Notes: generated from the sequence alone by a model not told the origin. A stretch of 64,000 bases of DNA from Ganoderma boninense (GCA_002900995.3 CM035308.1:4425053-4489052), one strand, 5' to 3'; numbered from the stretch's first letter, positions 12,292 through 24,076 are shown. Program-made: numbers and translations.

Positions 12292-13103
12292 ATGATTGTT
12301 GGTCTTGAACCCGTTGAGGTGGACGAAGGGATGTTGAGGCTTCGTCAGTTTCTTGATGGTCTTGAGGCGCTCCGGTAAGTCTGTATTTATTGGTGAATGA
12401 ATTCATATGCTGTGATGAGTAGCTGACTTGTTATTGAATGGGATGACGATTGCAGTCATGCCCAGCCGGGCGTCGTGAAAATTGCCGACCGCGCCACAGG
12501 CACAGAGGAGCCTGAGGAAGATAAAGAGAACATCTGCGGGATGGTGAGCGGGGAGGGGCCGCCATTGAGTTTTGTGGGGGTGTCGTTGAACGACGCCCAA
12601 GCGGTGATGGGGGAGTTTATGTCGCTCGCGACTGGGGTGGAGCCGACGACGAACATTGACTGCGAGTTTGCGAGGGTGTGCGAGATGCTTGCGGGGGATG
12701 CAGGGTGGTCGTCGACAGAGGAGAAGGCGTTTAGGGTGCATTACGAGGTGTGGAAGACCGGGCGGCAGGTGCGAGAGGCGATGGTGGACTCGCAGGAGTC
12801 GCTGCGCGCAGTGATAGCGGCGGGGCAGGAGGCGAGACGGGCGGCGTATCGGGCATTCATGGCGGAGGGCGATGGGGGTCTGAAGGACCTGGAGGCTGCG
12901 GATGCGGACCTGGACGCGAGGATGGCTGAGCTGCGCGTCAATGTGCATCTGCAAAGCATCGCGAACCAGAACAGTAAGTGAATTCCATGGGATGTTGTCA
13001 TGAGAATGAGAACTGAACATTGACGACAGTCATCGACTGCCTGAAGGACGAGTCGCTCTGGGAGGGCGAGGTCGAGGGCGAGGGTGAAAAGGGTGAGGAG
13101 TGA
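12292..13103 (+). CDS. Hypothetical acidic helical protein
   Basis: Three exons: 12292-12374, 12456-12973 and 13030-13103, giving about 224 residues. All junctions keep phase and use GT-AG. The N-terminal 28 residues look helical. The middle holds a long Ala/Glu/Arg-rich helical region (about residues 120-200) that could form a coiled coil. The C-terminus is strongly acidic (Glu/Gly repeats). I recognise no family. The high GC and regular splicing contrast with the AT-richer, repeat-laden flanks, which supports it being a real gene. Confidence 0.55.
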
Positions 13104-13290
13104 AGTAGCGCGATGACGTCCTTCCTGTAGTGCATCCCCGCTGAGCCATAGTCAGAACACCATCGAGAACGAATCGCATATTTTCTTGGCATGACAGGTG
13201 GAACATTGCGTACCGATTAATGTGAATGATAATGAAAGTGACGAGATATGTGGAGACTGCACAGAAAGCAAAGGGTGAGATGAGTGGTGA

Positions 13291-13320
13291 TGCGAAGAGA
13301 CGGCCAGGCCGCGACTTCGG
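13291..13320. repeat. GCGAAGTGACGG palindrome, copy 3 (imperfect)
   Basis: The arms pair with several mismatches (left arm GCGAAGAGACGG, right arm CCGCGACTTCGG); the least conserved member. Confidence 0.5.
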
Positions 13321-13379
13321 ACACCATGCCGATCTGATCGGAACACTGAGGTATCACGGATATGAATTGATCCAAGACA

Positions 13380-13410
13380 TGCGAAGTGACGGATTATCCG
13401 TGACTTCGCA
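13380..13410. repeat. GCGAAGTGACGG palindrome, copy 4
   Basis: Inverted repeat with arms TGCGAAGTSACGG and a 5-base centre. Confidence 0.7.
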
Positions 13411-13465
13411 CACAATAACCTGTAGGAAATGTATGAGGTGGAATATCTCATAAGAGTTTGTTCAA

Positions 13466-13496
13466 TGCGAAGTGACGACACAACCGCGACTTCGCA
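13466..13496. repeat. GCGAAGTGACGG palindrome, copy 5
   Basis: Inverted repeat; the outer TGCGAAGT/ACTTCGCA arms pair perfectly apart from one inner G/C mismatch, while the centre (GACACAACCG) has diverged. Confidence 0.65.
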
Positions 13497-13584
13497 CATG
13501 CGACTTGATAGTAAGTCGAGACGCATTTCACCACTATGAACCCTAAGGACCTACGCGAAGTGCGCCGTGGATTACGCCTGAGAA

Positions 13585-13615
13585 TGCGAAGTGGCGGAAC
13601 GTCCGTGACTTCGCA
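13585..13615. repeat. GCGAAGTGACGG palindrome, copy 6
   Basis: Inverted repeat with arms TGCGAAGTGGCGGA, lying immediately before the right flanking direct repeat at 13621, the mirror image of the arrangement at the left end. Confidence 0.7.
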
Positions 13616-13620
13616 TTTAA

Positions 13621-13668
13621 AGGGTGTAAAGTAGGGGGGGTTGCGGGTTAGGGCAGGGTTATGGTTAG
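13621..13668. repeat. Right copy of the telomere-like flanking direct repeat
   Basis: Second copy of the AGGGTGTAAAGTAGGGGGG unit, followed by GGGTTAGGG-like sequence. See 11437-11478. Confidence 0.6.
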
Positions 13669-14580
13669 TTGTGATACAAATTCTGCGGGAATGCAGAAAT
13701 ATATCTCGATATTAAATATCACACAGGGTATATGTAAACTCATGATGTCTTCCAGTACTACCAGCTCATGCTAGACACGTTGTAGACAACAACACTGCTG
13801 TACTTTACGACAAAACTGGCAAAGCAACTATGGGTACCCAATGCCCCACGAGAGAGACAAATGCATGCGGGTTTGCATATATCTGGCAAACCCGCAACCT
13901 CTTGACCACGATGCGTGAATGCAGGGACCTAGCTAAAACGGGAATGTCGCTCACAACAAACATATATTTATATATTTATAAAGCATTACATGGAGGCAAA
14001 TGTGAGATATTGGATGTGAGATATATGTGAATATAGTTCTCACATCAGCGTCAATGTTGGTCAAACAATTGTTAGCTACGATGAAAGGAGTACATATACA
14101 TTATTCAAACATTTACAATATACAGCGATGATAGAAGTTATATCTGCGGCTTAGCAGACATACCGCTAACCCGCACCACAACATTGAACAAAGCGATTGC
14201 CGTTTAGCCGAACCCTGCCAACCAGGAAGGACGGGCGACATAACGTGTTGAGTATGGAACATATACGTCAGAAATGCAAAAGAGCAAGGGCATGAAATCA
14301 CACGAGAATCTTTACAACGGTATTCAGGCCGAATGGTTGTATGATATTCGCAACGGGATGAAACAGCATATCAACAACGGAGTAAAACTATTGGAGACAG
14401 CATCCTGTACACAACGATTGAGAGGAGGGCACGTGCGGGACATTTTCATGTCTGCTTAACGTAACGTTCACAACATTGCGTTGAGCGTAAGGAACGAAAG
14501 TCCAAAGAAATAAAATAACGCACAGCTCAAGATTCAGATCCTCCACTTGCTGAAATTCTGGACGTTGCGTTAAAGGGGCC
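13669..14580. other. AT-rich intergenic stretch
   Basis: AT-rich sequence with short stop-ridden frames. I see no gene, RNA or clear repeat. Confidence 0.5.
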
Positions 14581-15098
14581 CTAGAATACGACGGCGCCGG
14601 TCGCACACGAAGGGGTACTTGCATCAACTGCGAGGGAGGGGGAGGGACGATAATCCTCTGGATGTGGACGACACGAGTTGGAGATGAAGCGGGAAGGGTT
14701 ACTTCGATTGGCTCGGGGAGATGCGGGGGGAGGGGAAGTGGATGCAAAGGGACAGCTGTGCGAGGAGGAAGCTAGCACATGCAAAGTATGGCTCAAATTG
14801 GTACCGACAACACTTGAAGAAATGCACGTACGTTATTGACAGCCAGCGTTCGAACTGCACGATTGACATGGAGTTCCGGAGGAGGGGGCAGTTTCCAAGC
14901 GATGTTTTGAGCACCACATGCCGACGTCAACGGCTCGCCGTCGCGCGAAATACAGGAACACGGACGGAGAGTGTCAGAGGATGATAAAGGCAGGGCAGAA
15001 GGTGCTTTAACCAGTTGGGTGGAGGGTGGTGCTTCGTGCGACGTAGGAGTCGCGACACTGGCAGAATCCGATGGGTCGTGGTCTTGAAGGGAAGACAT
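14581..15098 (-). CDS. Possible short gene, unidentified (weak)
   Basis: A minus-strand frame opens at an ATG at 15098 and runs about 100 residues, Ser/Pro-rich at first. A GT donor after FLQVLS and an acceptor near 14765 would join it to a Pro-rich second exon, but the best reading frame of that exon is ambiguous. No domain is recognised. Treat as a candidate only. Confidence 0.25.
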
Positions 15099-16432
15099 GC
15101 TGGCGGAGAGCAGTCAGCATATGGCGGGGCATGACTGGCGGCGAAAGTTCACTGACATATAACGAGGCATTCCGCCGGTTAAACTGCATCAACGGGAAAT
15201 AAATAATCCCGCAAACGTGAGAGATGTGCCCTTCTGTGAAGGCGTTCCGACGTACGTGGGAGGAACACTATTCTTGCCAGAAAATCACTTCAAGAAGAAG
15301 CATTCGTTTACTACGGTCGCAGTTGCCGCTCTGGGAACCTATTAATTGAATAAAACACGGCGTTTCTCAAGGACATTGTCAGCGACATATAAGACCGAAT
15401 GTCATGCAACTGGGAGAACGTAGCTTGGCTAGACCTCCGCGAGTGGGCATGCCGTAGTTACTTACCCAACGTGGGCAGTCCCGGGCGAGTTCAGAGGACG
15501 GCCTGCAGTGGGAGGCAGCCGTAACGCTGGAGGGCGTTCCACAACGTGCCAGCCGACTGGACAAACATAGCACGACCTGCCCCCTGAAAGCGAGCGTAGC
15601 ATGTTTCGCTACCCACCCAAATCGACCGGCCCAGGCAGTGATCTCGTCGAACGACCTCGCCGTCGGAGGGCATCTCGGGATGCGCAACGCTCGAAATTGA
15701 AGTGCAGGGGGTCGAGTCTTCCGTAGTGCATTCGGCGTTTGGCCAACGACGACATCCACGGAGCCTGGAGGAGTTTCAGGAGGTGGGTTTTTGTGTCAAG
15801 CAGATGAGTGCATAATACATACCTCTATGACTAAAAATTGCGATGCGTAGCGTCGCCCTAAGGTCAATAGAAGCATTATATTTGAACGTCTGCTGCGACT
15901 GCTTCGGGCAGGGGGCCAAATATACCACGCGCGGGCCAGTGGGAGGTATGTTGTTGTAGTTAGCTGGGATTGCGTACATCGAGAGACGTCAGTTCAACTT
16001 GCGAGACACAAATCGCAAGATCATCCACAACATATGTTGTTTCAAGAGAGCGCACCGGTATGGATTGATATGAAGTTATCTGTGGTGGATCAGTCACCGA
16101 CGCTGAGTCTGCTTTCCTGTCATCAACTACGACTAATGACACGAATGTCCACGTTGATCGGAATGTATGGCCTCACCGAGAGAGGGATAAGGTCAAGATC
16201 TGTGGATGCGGGTTAGCAAGCAAACTGTCAAGTCGCAGCGGTCGCACGGGAGCGTCGCACCGATGGTGGCTGTGCATCCATGTGGCGGGCATGCGGGAGC
16301 CGCGAGGCAGGGTCCAGGGTTCGGTCGCAGTTGTGCGTGCGCATTCGACTCCAGCTTTCGCTCCTTCGTCCTGCCTTCAGTCTCTCATCTCGGCACGAGG
16401 AGCAATTCAGCACGCTCGAGTCTTGCGAAGCT
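15099..16432. other. Intergenic, no clear gene
   Basis: Several minus-strand frames (15379-15759 and 15491-15673) overlap in different phases and have no recognisable content. No repeats or RNA genes seen. Confidence 0.4.
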
Positions 16433-18069
16433 ATGGACACCGACAGCGCATCAAACAGCAAACAAGCTGAAGCGGACCGAGGGGGATGGCCGCCCGCGAA
16501 CATCAGTGTACCGGCCAAGGGTTCCAGTCTGCGGCAGGTAAGTACCGTTGTATTTGACCGTGCACTACACGACGAAGCTGTGTTAAACGGAACAAGAAAT
16601 CGATGGAGGACGTCGACGGAACACAAGATGGTGGCGCCGAGCCCCAAGGCCCTCCAAATGTCCCGGATGATGGGTTGGGCGACACAGATGCAGATGGCGA
16701 ACCGTCTGACGGAGAAGGAATGTCGGGAACTAAGTCGAAGACCAAGGCGAGTTGCGCTCGGTGTTGAATGGGTGTACGCACCAACCTAACGCGCAACTTG
16801 TAGCATGGCGACAAACTGGATGGCAAGGACCAAGACGAGGAGGACGAGGAGGACGAGGATGAGGAGGACGAGTTCGAGAAGCAGGCCGCTGCATTTGACA
16901 AGCAGCGTTCGCAGTATACGGTACGCTGTCGTCCCTACCCTTAAATTTCAGTGCGTTATGCGATTATCATTCAATAGCGTCTTCAGACGGACGGGCCTGG
17001 GGTCACGTCGGGGGCATCTGCTATCCAGTCGAAGGTTGTGAAATCGGACACCGCTGAGAACGCCGCACGGACTCGGACCAAGGACAAGCCTGCCCATCCC
17101 GCAAAGGGTGACGAGGCGGTAAGTTGGAGACGTGATGTGCGTCAGACACATACATTACTGATTCCTGTCTACAGATCACCGACAGCGAGTCTAACACAGG
17201 GCTTCTCGAGGAACGAAATAAAAAGGGGAAAGGACGTGGGGTACGTCTTTTCCAAATTTGATTCTATTCAGCCTTAGATCTATCTCCACAGAAGAGCAAG
17301 AAATCGAAGGTCAAAGTCAAGGTAGAAGACCTTGATCCGAGCTCCGTCACGGTCGCAACAGAGCTCCAGGCTGAAGTCGACGCTGCGTTCATCGGCTACG
17401 TCCGTGTGAGAATTGTCAATCCGGACTCAGACGTCCTGCACGTGTGGCAAAGTGTCAACGATCGCAACATTGATCAGAAGCACAAGCGGGAGATCGCCAC
17501 CAGTCTGGAGGAGCGAAAAGCCGACTGGGAGCAGCCGCTAAACACCCTCGCTTCAGCAAACAAACTCGACAGCTTTTGTCTCTCCCAGTCGGTGCAGCCA
17601 GTCGCAAATCTGAAACCTCTGCAATGGAAATGCCCTCCGGCCGAACGTCGCATCGAGTATCTAAGTGGTAATCATCGACGCCATGCGGCTATTGACTACC
17701 ACAACAAGCTCGAGAAGAGACGGAAGGACCTCGAGGACGAGCTCGCCGTCCACCGGAAGGAGGTTGCTGCCGGCGGCCAGACTCAGATCATGGAGGATGG
17801 CGCTCTTGGCACCGACCTCGGAAAGCTACTCGAACGACAAATCGCACGGGTGAAGAAAGCGTGCGCAGACTCCGTCCTTTGGACTTTGGCTGTCTATGAC
17901 GAAGGTACGTGATGACGCAACAATTGCACGTTTTCTCACACGTTCAAAGCTTCTGCATTTAGACAAGGCCAAAAAGAATCCCGACGTGGTGGCACTAAGG
18001 CTGAGCATGGCTCGATCCATGGCTGATCCAGAGCTGAATCCGCGGATCGAGAGCATTTTTAAGGCTTGA
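16433..18069 (+). CDS. ParB/sulfiredoxin-like protein, probably 3'-truncated
   Basis: Seven exons: 16433-16537, 16597-16746, 16804-16920, 16987-17118, 17175-17240, 17292-17904 and 17963-18069, about 429 residues. The N-terminal half is low complexity with a Glu/Asp run (about residues 90-105) and Lys-rich patches. The C-terminal half has a layout like ParB/Srx folds: a strand VRVRIVNPDSD, a helix with IDQKHKREIATSLEE, and then YLSGNHRRHAAIDYHNKL, where G-N-H-R-R matches the G-x-(H/R)-R-x-x-A nucleotide-contact motif of the fold. Intron 2 uses a GC donor. The last ~20 codons repeat elements of the non-coding flank (GATCCAGAGCTG occurs twice), and the gene ends 30 bp before a TTAGGG tract, so the natural 3' end may have been lost. 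The ParB link is an inference from motif order. Confidence 0.55.
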
Positions 18070-18099
18070 TCCAGAGCTGTGCGGATCATGATCCACGGC

Positions 18100-18123
18100 T
18101 TAGGGTTAGGGTTAGGGTTAGGG
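18100..18123 (+). repeat. Interstitial telomeric repeat (TTAGGG)4
   Basis: Four perfect TTAGGG units. They lie between the truncated ParB-like gene and GAGCG-rich sequence that leads to the assembly gap. This could mark a healed break, an old telomere fusion, or a join made during assembly. Confidence 0.85.
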
Positions 18124-18444
18124 AGGAGCGCGAACGCGAGCGAAGCGAGCGTGAGCGCGACTAAGGCGAAGCAGCCGACAGGCGGTAGGGATCTTCCTAC
18201 CGCAGCCTGTTTCGCCTTTATAGAGGCTCATCAGGGCTGCCATTAGTAATTCCGTGTCTATCCCGTATCCGACACGTGAGGAGGGTGACTAAACCTCCGA
18301 TCGGACATGGTCATCAAACAATGACGGAATCCCGACGCCGTCGTCCGTTGCCGGACGGACGGAGCAACTGCCGAGTTGCCGAAGGCAACGAGATCAGCAG
18401 TTCTCTGACTACTTCGGCCCGAGTCCACATCACCTGACCATCTG
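18124..18444. other. Sequence between telomeric tract and gap
   Basis: Contains a near-palindromic GCGAACGCGAGCGAAGCGAG stretch and a GGTAGG...CCTACC hairpin near 18185-18210. No gene recognised. Confidence 0.4.
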
Positions 18445-18544
18445 NNNNNNNNNNNNNNNNNNNNNNNNNNNNNNNNNNNNNNNNNNNNNNNNNNNNNNNN
18501 NNNNNNNNNNNNNNNNNNNNNNNNNNNNNNNNNNNNNNNNNNNN
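18445..18544. other. Assembly gap (100 N)
   Basis: Exactly 100 undetermined bases, the usual size for a gap of unknown length. It cuts the P450 relic that follows. Confidence 0.99.
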
Positions 18545-19640
18545 ATTGCACTCGGCCGTCTCGAAGGACCAACCACATCCTGACCGCATCTCCTTCCGCC
18601 TCCGGTCGAACACAGCAGGATGCTCTGCAAATGCGAACGCCAAGAACGTCAGCGTGCACGTTGTGTCAGGCCATGCAAGGAGGATGTTCGGTGTCCCATC
18701 CTTGAGCATCTTCCCATCATCTGTCTCTCGTCAGCGCGCATCTATCTCTCCCTATTCGAACCTGGGGGATGCACCATCCGCGAACTCCAACAAGTTGTGA
18801 AGCAGGGTCTCGTCGACCCCCTCGCCTTTCTCAACATCCTCCCCTGTATGCTGCCGTTGCCATTCCGCATCCCGCCTCGGCGACAGAGTCTATAACTTCC
18901 TAGCACAGGTGACTCTCGACCTATAACAGCCGATACGACTGTAAGAACCGCCTGCGCATCGTGGCTGCAAACCGCTCCGGGTCGGGTTTGAGAAGAAAGG
19001 GAGACCGAAAAGGATCGAGCGGGTCAGACGGTATGTACCTGAGCCGGGTCATCGTCAGGTGGAACCCGATTCATGTATCAGGCCCAGGCCTCGGGCCTCA
19101 GGCCTCAGGTCTTGGTCTGCCAGAGCGAGCTCGCGCGACGTTTTCCTTCCCCATATAGCCTTCTCTCGCGCATCCGAATGAAGACAGGCCAGCCCGCTCA
19201 ATGTACCGGCACCTCCGACCGGAGTGTCGATCTCACGCGCGATCGCGCCATTCCGCGAAAGGGCGCCTGGGACAGGAATGGCGCGGCGCGGCGAGCATGA
19301 CTGCGGTCGAACGTGCTGCCGCACTTCTCGTGTTGTGGAAGTGGAACAGGGTTGGTGGCCAGAATCGATAACGACTTCTCTCAGTTTCCTTCGCGCTGCC
19401 CCCACCACATTGTGGCCGTTCTCGTGCACGGCCGAGTCCTAACTCCGCTTCTGACACGACGGCGACCCACGAAACTGCGTTCCATTTTGCGCACCAGTGC
19501 AAAAGGTCGACGAGGACCACTGGCTACGAGAGCGCGAGGCCGAGGAGCTGCAAAGAGAGACGTAGGAGCAGGGACATTCAGGAAGAGGAGGCGAAGGAAG
19601 ACGAGGATGAACAGCGGGGGAAATGGCGAGTGGGGGATCT
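18545..19640 (-). pseudogene. CYP63-like P450 relic, copy A
   Basis: On the minus strand the I-helix exon is recognisable next to the gap (MLKDGTPNILLAWPDTT, against [17 protein letters not shown] in the better copy at 59.7-63 kb). The AGxDT signature is lost. Upstream pieces correspond to the exon before the I-helix (ADGAS, 18750-18830), to the MTRPFF region (about 19045) and to the N-terminal membrane region (19330-19640). Frames are broken and no heme-binding segment is present on this side of the gap. Confidence 0.7.
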
Positions 19641-19679
19641 GCTTGACAGTTCGGGCGTGCGTGGATGCTCGAGCTACGC

Positions 19680-20640
19680 CTATCCGACATCAAGGCGTGC
19701 TGTCCCTGTGGACGAGCGTTTTGCGCCCGCCGCAAGCCGAGGAACCGTGGTGCATGATATCGGCAGAGAATAGTGGCGAGCGAGATGGTCTCAACGTTCG
19801 CAACAGTCGTGGGGCAGCCGAGAAGGCTGATGTATGCGGCGAATGGAGGCTTGAGACGCGGCCTGCCCCGTTTGCCGTCGAGAGACTCCATGAGCGCCGT
19901 TTCCTCGCCGCAGATGTCGAGAGGCAGCGAACCTGCGCAGAGCGTGGAGCATTGGAGGGCGTCGAATGGCGGCAGGTGCGACCGTGCACGCGCGCAGAGC
20001 TTCATGGCGGCGGAGGTGCGTCACGGTGGAGGTAGGCATCGAATGAGTAGCCGGAGCCGCAGGCGGACTTGCCGAAGAGACAAGGCTTTGTGCGCCTCGT
20101 TGATCGCCTGCTGGATATAGGTTCCCTCCTGGTGGAACCCGCCACGGACGTAGATGTAGGCCACGTTGACCTTCGTGGTGCAGCCCGCAACGAGACAGCC
20201 CTCGACAAGCTTGTGGGGGTCGCAATGTGTGATTTCGCGGTCCTCGGAGGTCCCAGGTTCCCCCTCATCGGAGTTGACGACGAGGTAGCGAGGACTACGG
20301 TAGAGCGGGTTGGAAACGCGAAAGGCGGCAAGGCAGGTTTACGCACCGGGGGCCTCTCTCCCAATTCGATAAAGCCATTCAAAAACCCAGCACCTCCACT
20401 CCCGCAAATCCTGCAGCTTGGATCCCAGTTTCGCCCTTTGAGCATCGTTTTCTGCCGGTCGCGGGAGACGAAGAGGCATGTTGAGCCGGGGAATGCAACG
20501 CCGGACGGATCCTCAGATACAGCCGTAGTCATTCAGGCTGCTATCACGACGAAGAGGAGAGTCTTGACACGTCGGGAACGAGCGACGCAGCAGCTTGGGA
20601 GGGAATGACCGTGCTATAACTGCAGAAAGCGGTCTAGATA
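19680..20640 (-). pseudogene. Complex I 51-kDa subunit (NDUFV1) relic A
   Basis: Segments in shifting minus-strand frames match the mitochondrial NADH-dehydrogenase flavoprotein: GSGGAGF near the NADH/FMN site, [30 protein letters not shown] and LKPPFAA followed by [12 protein letters not shown]. Several frameshifts and stops separate them, and the C-terminal Fe-S domain is missing. The 5' end faces the kinase-like copy 1, as with the other four relics. Confidence 0.85.
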
Positions 20641-20782
20641 TGAGCCAATATGGCAGTTGAAGAACCCACGTTTCGCATGAGATACGCACCGGTGCGTGCC
20701 ACGAATGTCTAGTGAGCATCACTGTGAACATCGTCGGAGGAGCTTGTCCTCGACGGACAACGTTGGCGCACCTCCAGTGTCG

Positions 20783-20800
20783 TTGTTTGGTCATGTTTAC
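20783..20800 (+). promoter_or_regulatory. Class B/C upstream motif, copy 1
   Basis: TTGTTTGGTCATGTTTAC, about 120 bp before the ATG. The same element precedes copies 5, 9 and 12. Inferred from conservation among paralogues only. Confidence 0.4.
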
Positions 20801-20919
20801 ATCCATCTTCCTTGTGGCGAAATCCTGGCCCGGCTAGTTGTAGCTCCGCCGGGCCGGACAGCTCCGACGATGTTTACGCGTTTGTTATTGTTCAAGCAAA
20901 CCCTTCGACCATAGCCACC

Positions 20920-22085
20920 ATGACCGACCCATCTACCCCCACCTTTTTTGACTTGCTCAGTGCTGCTGCCTCACTCCCAAAGCCCGAGCCCATCATGAGT
21001 AAGATACCTGACTGGCTCCTCACCCATCCAGAGCTCCTCAAGCGGGGAATCACAGTGCACACGCCGTTGCAGCCGGTAAGTACTGCACGACAACCCAAGC
21101 AGTCAACTACGTTCACACCAGACCGGTTTAGTTTACAGTATACATGACAGAGCGGCATCCGGAAGGGCCCGTATATGTCGTCAAGGCCCTCGATCCCGCC
21201 AGGCCCGAGGCAGCCATGTTCGACCTGCTCGACCAACACTCGAATTCGCCAACCGACCACACCATCCCCCACGAACTCATCCGGTCTGAGCGTCCCTTGG
21301 TGATAATGCCATATGCTGGAGCCATAGACGGAATATGCACCTACTACACCAGCTCAATCCTTGCCACCTTCGATCAGATCCTCGAGGTCTGTGACGCTGG
21401 TGCTTTTCCCGTTCCACTGCTGACCCCGGACTGGCAGGGCGTTGAGTACATGCATCGCTTGCGCATCGCCCACATGGTAAGCCCGTTTTCAAGTCGGATA
21501 CGTCGCTGCGAGCCTGATGCACGACTCCCTAGGACATCTTCTCGCACAATGTCGTCGCGGCAACAGCGCGGGACGCCGTGCGCGACGCGCGACTGCAGCC
21601 AGGGCGAGTGTACCTCATAGACTTCGAGAGCTGCCAGCAGTTCGCGCACGGACCTGGCGTCCAAACCGCTGTCCCGCTACCAGGCACCCATGTCGCTCCA
21701 CCGCTGCAGATGAAGTCATTTGATCCGTTCTCGTGGGACGTCTACTGTCTTGGAAGAACGCTCGAGGCCATGACGCAAGTAGGCCTGCTCGGAAGACTAG
21801 GCAAGAGTTCGCTAATGACGCGCATGCTTCGCTGGCACCAAGGATACATTTACCTTCAACCCGAACGCGATGCCGTGGATCCCGCACCTGTTTGCTAGAT
21901 GGCTCAAGGGCAAAGAGGTCGGATGTACGTCGGTGTGCCGGTGCCGTCCGACTGTTACCAGGGCACGCCAGGTGCTCGCAATCGTTCGATCTCTTGTGGT
22001 CGTGGCGGAGCTTCTCCACGCAGTAGTTATGTATCCCATGACCTTTTTCAGGACTCCAAAAACGCGTCCCCGATGGCACGAGTGA
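20920..22085 (+). CDS. Kinase-like copy 1 (class C, DFE)
   Basis: Five exons: 20920-21075, 21153-21386, 21438-21476, 21533-21778 and 21843-22085, about 305 residues. The ATG at 20920 has a strong context (GCCACCATGA); a second in-frame ATG lies just before [13 protein letters not shown]. Class C has a longer first exon and a 234-nt second exon (267 in the rest of the family). Visible kinase landmarks: VVKAL (ATP-anchoring Lys), [10 protein letters not shown] then DIFSHN in the catalytic loop, and IDFES where kinases have DFG. The tail carries [10 protein letters not shown] and then a hydrophobic, basic helix. The Gly of DFG is replaced by Glu, so catalysis is doubtful. Its closest relative in the window is copy 2. 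Confidence 0.8.
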
Positions 22086-22099
22086 CAGGGATATGTGTC

Positions 22100-22740
22100 A
22101 ATCGAGCAATGGTGCTTGGTACCGCGGATGTACGCACCTCGACGAGCTTGTGGGGGTCGCCGCACATGATTTCACGGTCCTTGCAGGTTCCAGTCTCGCA
22201 CTCGTCTGCGCTGACAACGAGGTAGCGAGGACTGTGATAGAGCGGGTTGGAAAATGGACGGGGGCAGAACTGGATAACGCACCGAGGGTCCTTCTCCCAA
22301 TTCGACTTCACTTCAAGCCACCTATCATCTCGATGCCCGCAAAGTCCAGAGTCTTTTATGGTCTGGATTATGCGAGAGTCGCCCTTGAGAAAGATCGCCA
22401 TGGGTTTGTGTCAGTCGCTGGGAGAATGAGAGGCTCGCTTAGTTGAATGCTACGTCTGACAAATAACAAGCTACGCACCTGAGTAACCTTGATGCCATGG
22501 TCGTGTCTGCAGTATGCGTTGGTGAAGATGAGGGCCTTGTCATTCAACCCGCTATAAAGATGATTAACTCAGTGGTCTCCTCCGCCGTGGCCGACGTCAA
22601 CTCAGAGGCAACTTGGCATGCCGACATGACCGTGCTATACGCAGTTCAACGATTCATGTTTCGAGTGATATATGCACCGGTCGCCTGCCGCGAAGGCCCA
22701 GTGAGTATTGTTGTGAATGATGACGAAGGATTGTTCCTCG
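22100..22740 (-). pseudogene. NDUFV1 relic B
   Basis: The best-preserved piece reads SNWEKDPRC, then across an apparent old intron to [20 protein letters not shown] and DPHKLVE; intact homologues have [19 protein letters not shown]. Further 5' is a weak match to the KDQDRIFTN region. The middle and C-terminus are missing. It lies between kinase-like copies 1 and 2 and points away from copy 2. Confidence 0.85.
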
Positions 22741-22906
22741 ACGCTGGCCTCGCAAAGCGAGGCCTGCACTGCGCTATCGGGTTCTCTGCCGAGCCCCCGG
22801 ACAGTGCCGAGGGCCACCGGCATGCCTTTAAGCGCTTATTGTTGTTCCGACAAGGCTCTGGCGGCAACGCGGCAACTTGATGTCAACCCCGAACCATCCT
22901 TCGACC

Positions 22907-24076
22907 ATGGCCACCATGACCGAACCACCCTCCTCCACTGTTTCGCACTTACCCAACGATGCCTCAGAGCCTGATCCTGAGCCCATCATGAGCAAGATTC
23001 CAGACTGGCTCCTCACCCATCCCGAGCTTCTCCAGCGGGGAATCACCGTCAACTGGCCCTTGCAACCGGCAAGCACTCCCACACCACCCCAGAATGTACT
23101 GCGCTCACCCCACGACGTTTCAGTTTACAGTATATAGGACAGAGCGGCACACAGAAGGGCCCATATACGTCGTCAAGGCCATCGATCCCTCCAGACCAGA
23201 GGTAGCCATGTACGACCTGCTCGACCAATATTCGGGTTCTCCAACCGATCACACCATCCCCCACGAACTCATTCGGTCTGAGCGTCCTTTGGTGATCATG
23301 CCATATGTTAGCGACATAGAAGATATCTGCACTTCCAGCGCCAGCTCCGTCCTCGCCGTCTTCGATCAGATCCTCGAGGTGAGATCCTCACTACCATTCC
23401 GCGCCGCAACGCTGACGCCACACTCGTAGGGTGTCGAACACATGCATCGCTTGCACATAGCTCACATGGTATGCTCATTTTTCGAGCTGCATCCGCCGCT
23501 CTGATACGTTCTGCCTAGGACCTATTTACAGCCAACGTCGTCGCTGCGACAGCACAGAACGCTGCGCGCGATGCCCGGCTGACGGCGGGACGGGTGTACA
23601 TCATCGATTTCGAGAGCTGCCAGCAATTCGAACATGGCCCTGGTGTCCAAACTGCTGTCCCGTTGCCAGGCACTCACGTCGCGCCACCGCTGAAGATGAA
23701 GGTGTTCGATCCATTCTCCTGGGACGTCCACTGTCTCGGATGGACGCTCGAAACTCTAACGAAGGTAAGACTACTTGGAACGCGAATCCAGGGTTGCTAC
23801 TGACGGACACACGTGTCGTTGGGCATCTAGATCGTGTTTGTATGCGAGCCCCCGGGCTCGATGCCTCGGATCCCGATCCTGTTTGCGAGATGGCTCAAAG
23901 GAAACGAGTTTGGGTGTACGTCCGTGTGTTATTGTCGCCCGACTGTCAGCAGGGCACGCAAGGTGCTTGTGATCGTCCGATGGATTGTGGGCATGTCAGA
24001 CCTCCTCACTGCAGTAGTTACGTATCCGAAGACTGTTTTCAGAACTCTCCTCACACGCGACCCGCGACACAATTAA
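22907..24076 (+). CDS. Kinase-like copy 2 (class C, DFE)
   Basis: Five exons: 22907-23068, 23145-23378, 23430-23468, 23519-23764 and 23831-24076, about 308 residues. Intron 1 begins with GC (GCAAGC) where copy 1 has GTAAGT at the same place; the acceptor is shared. Catalytic loop HM then DLFTAN; IDFES at the DFG position. Tail motif GCTSVCYCRP. The gene is intact. It converges with the small minus-strand gene at 24151-24627, 74 bp away. Confidence 0.8.
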
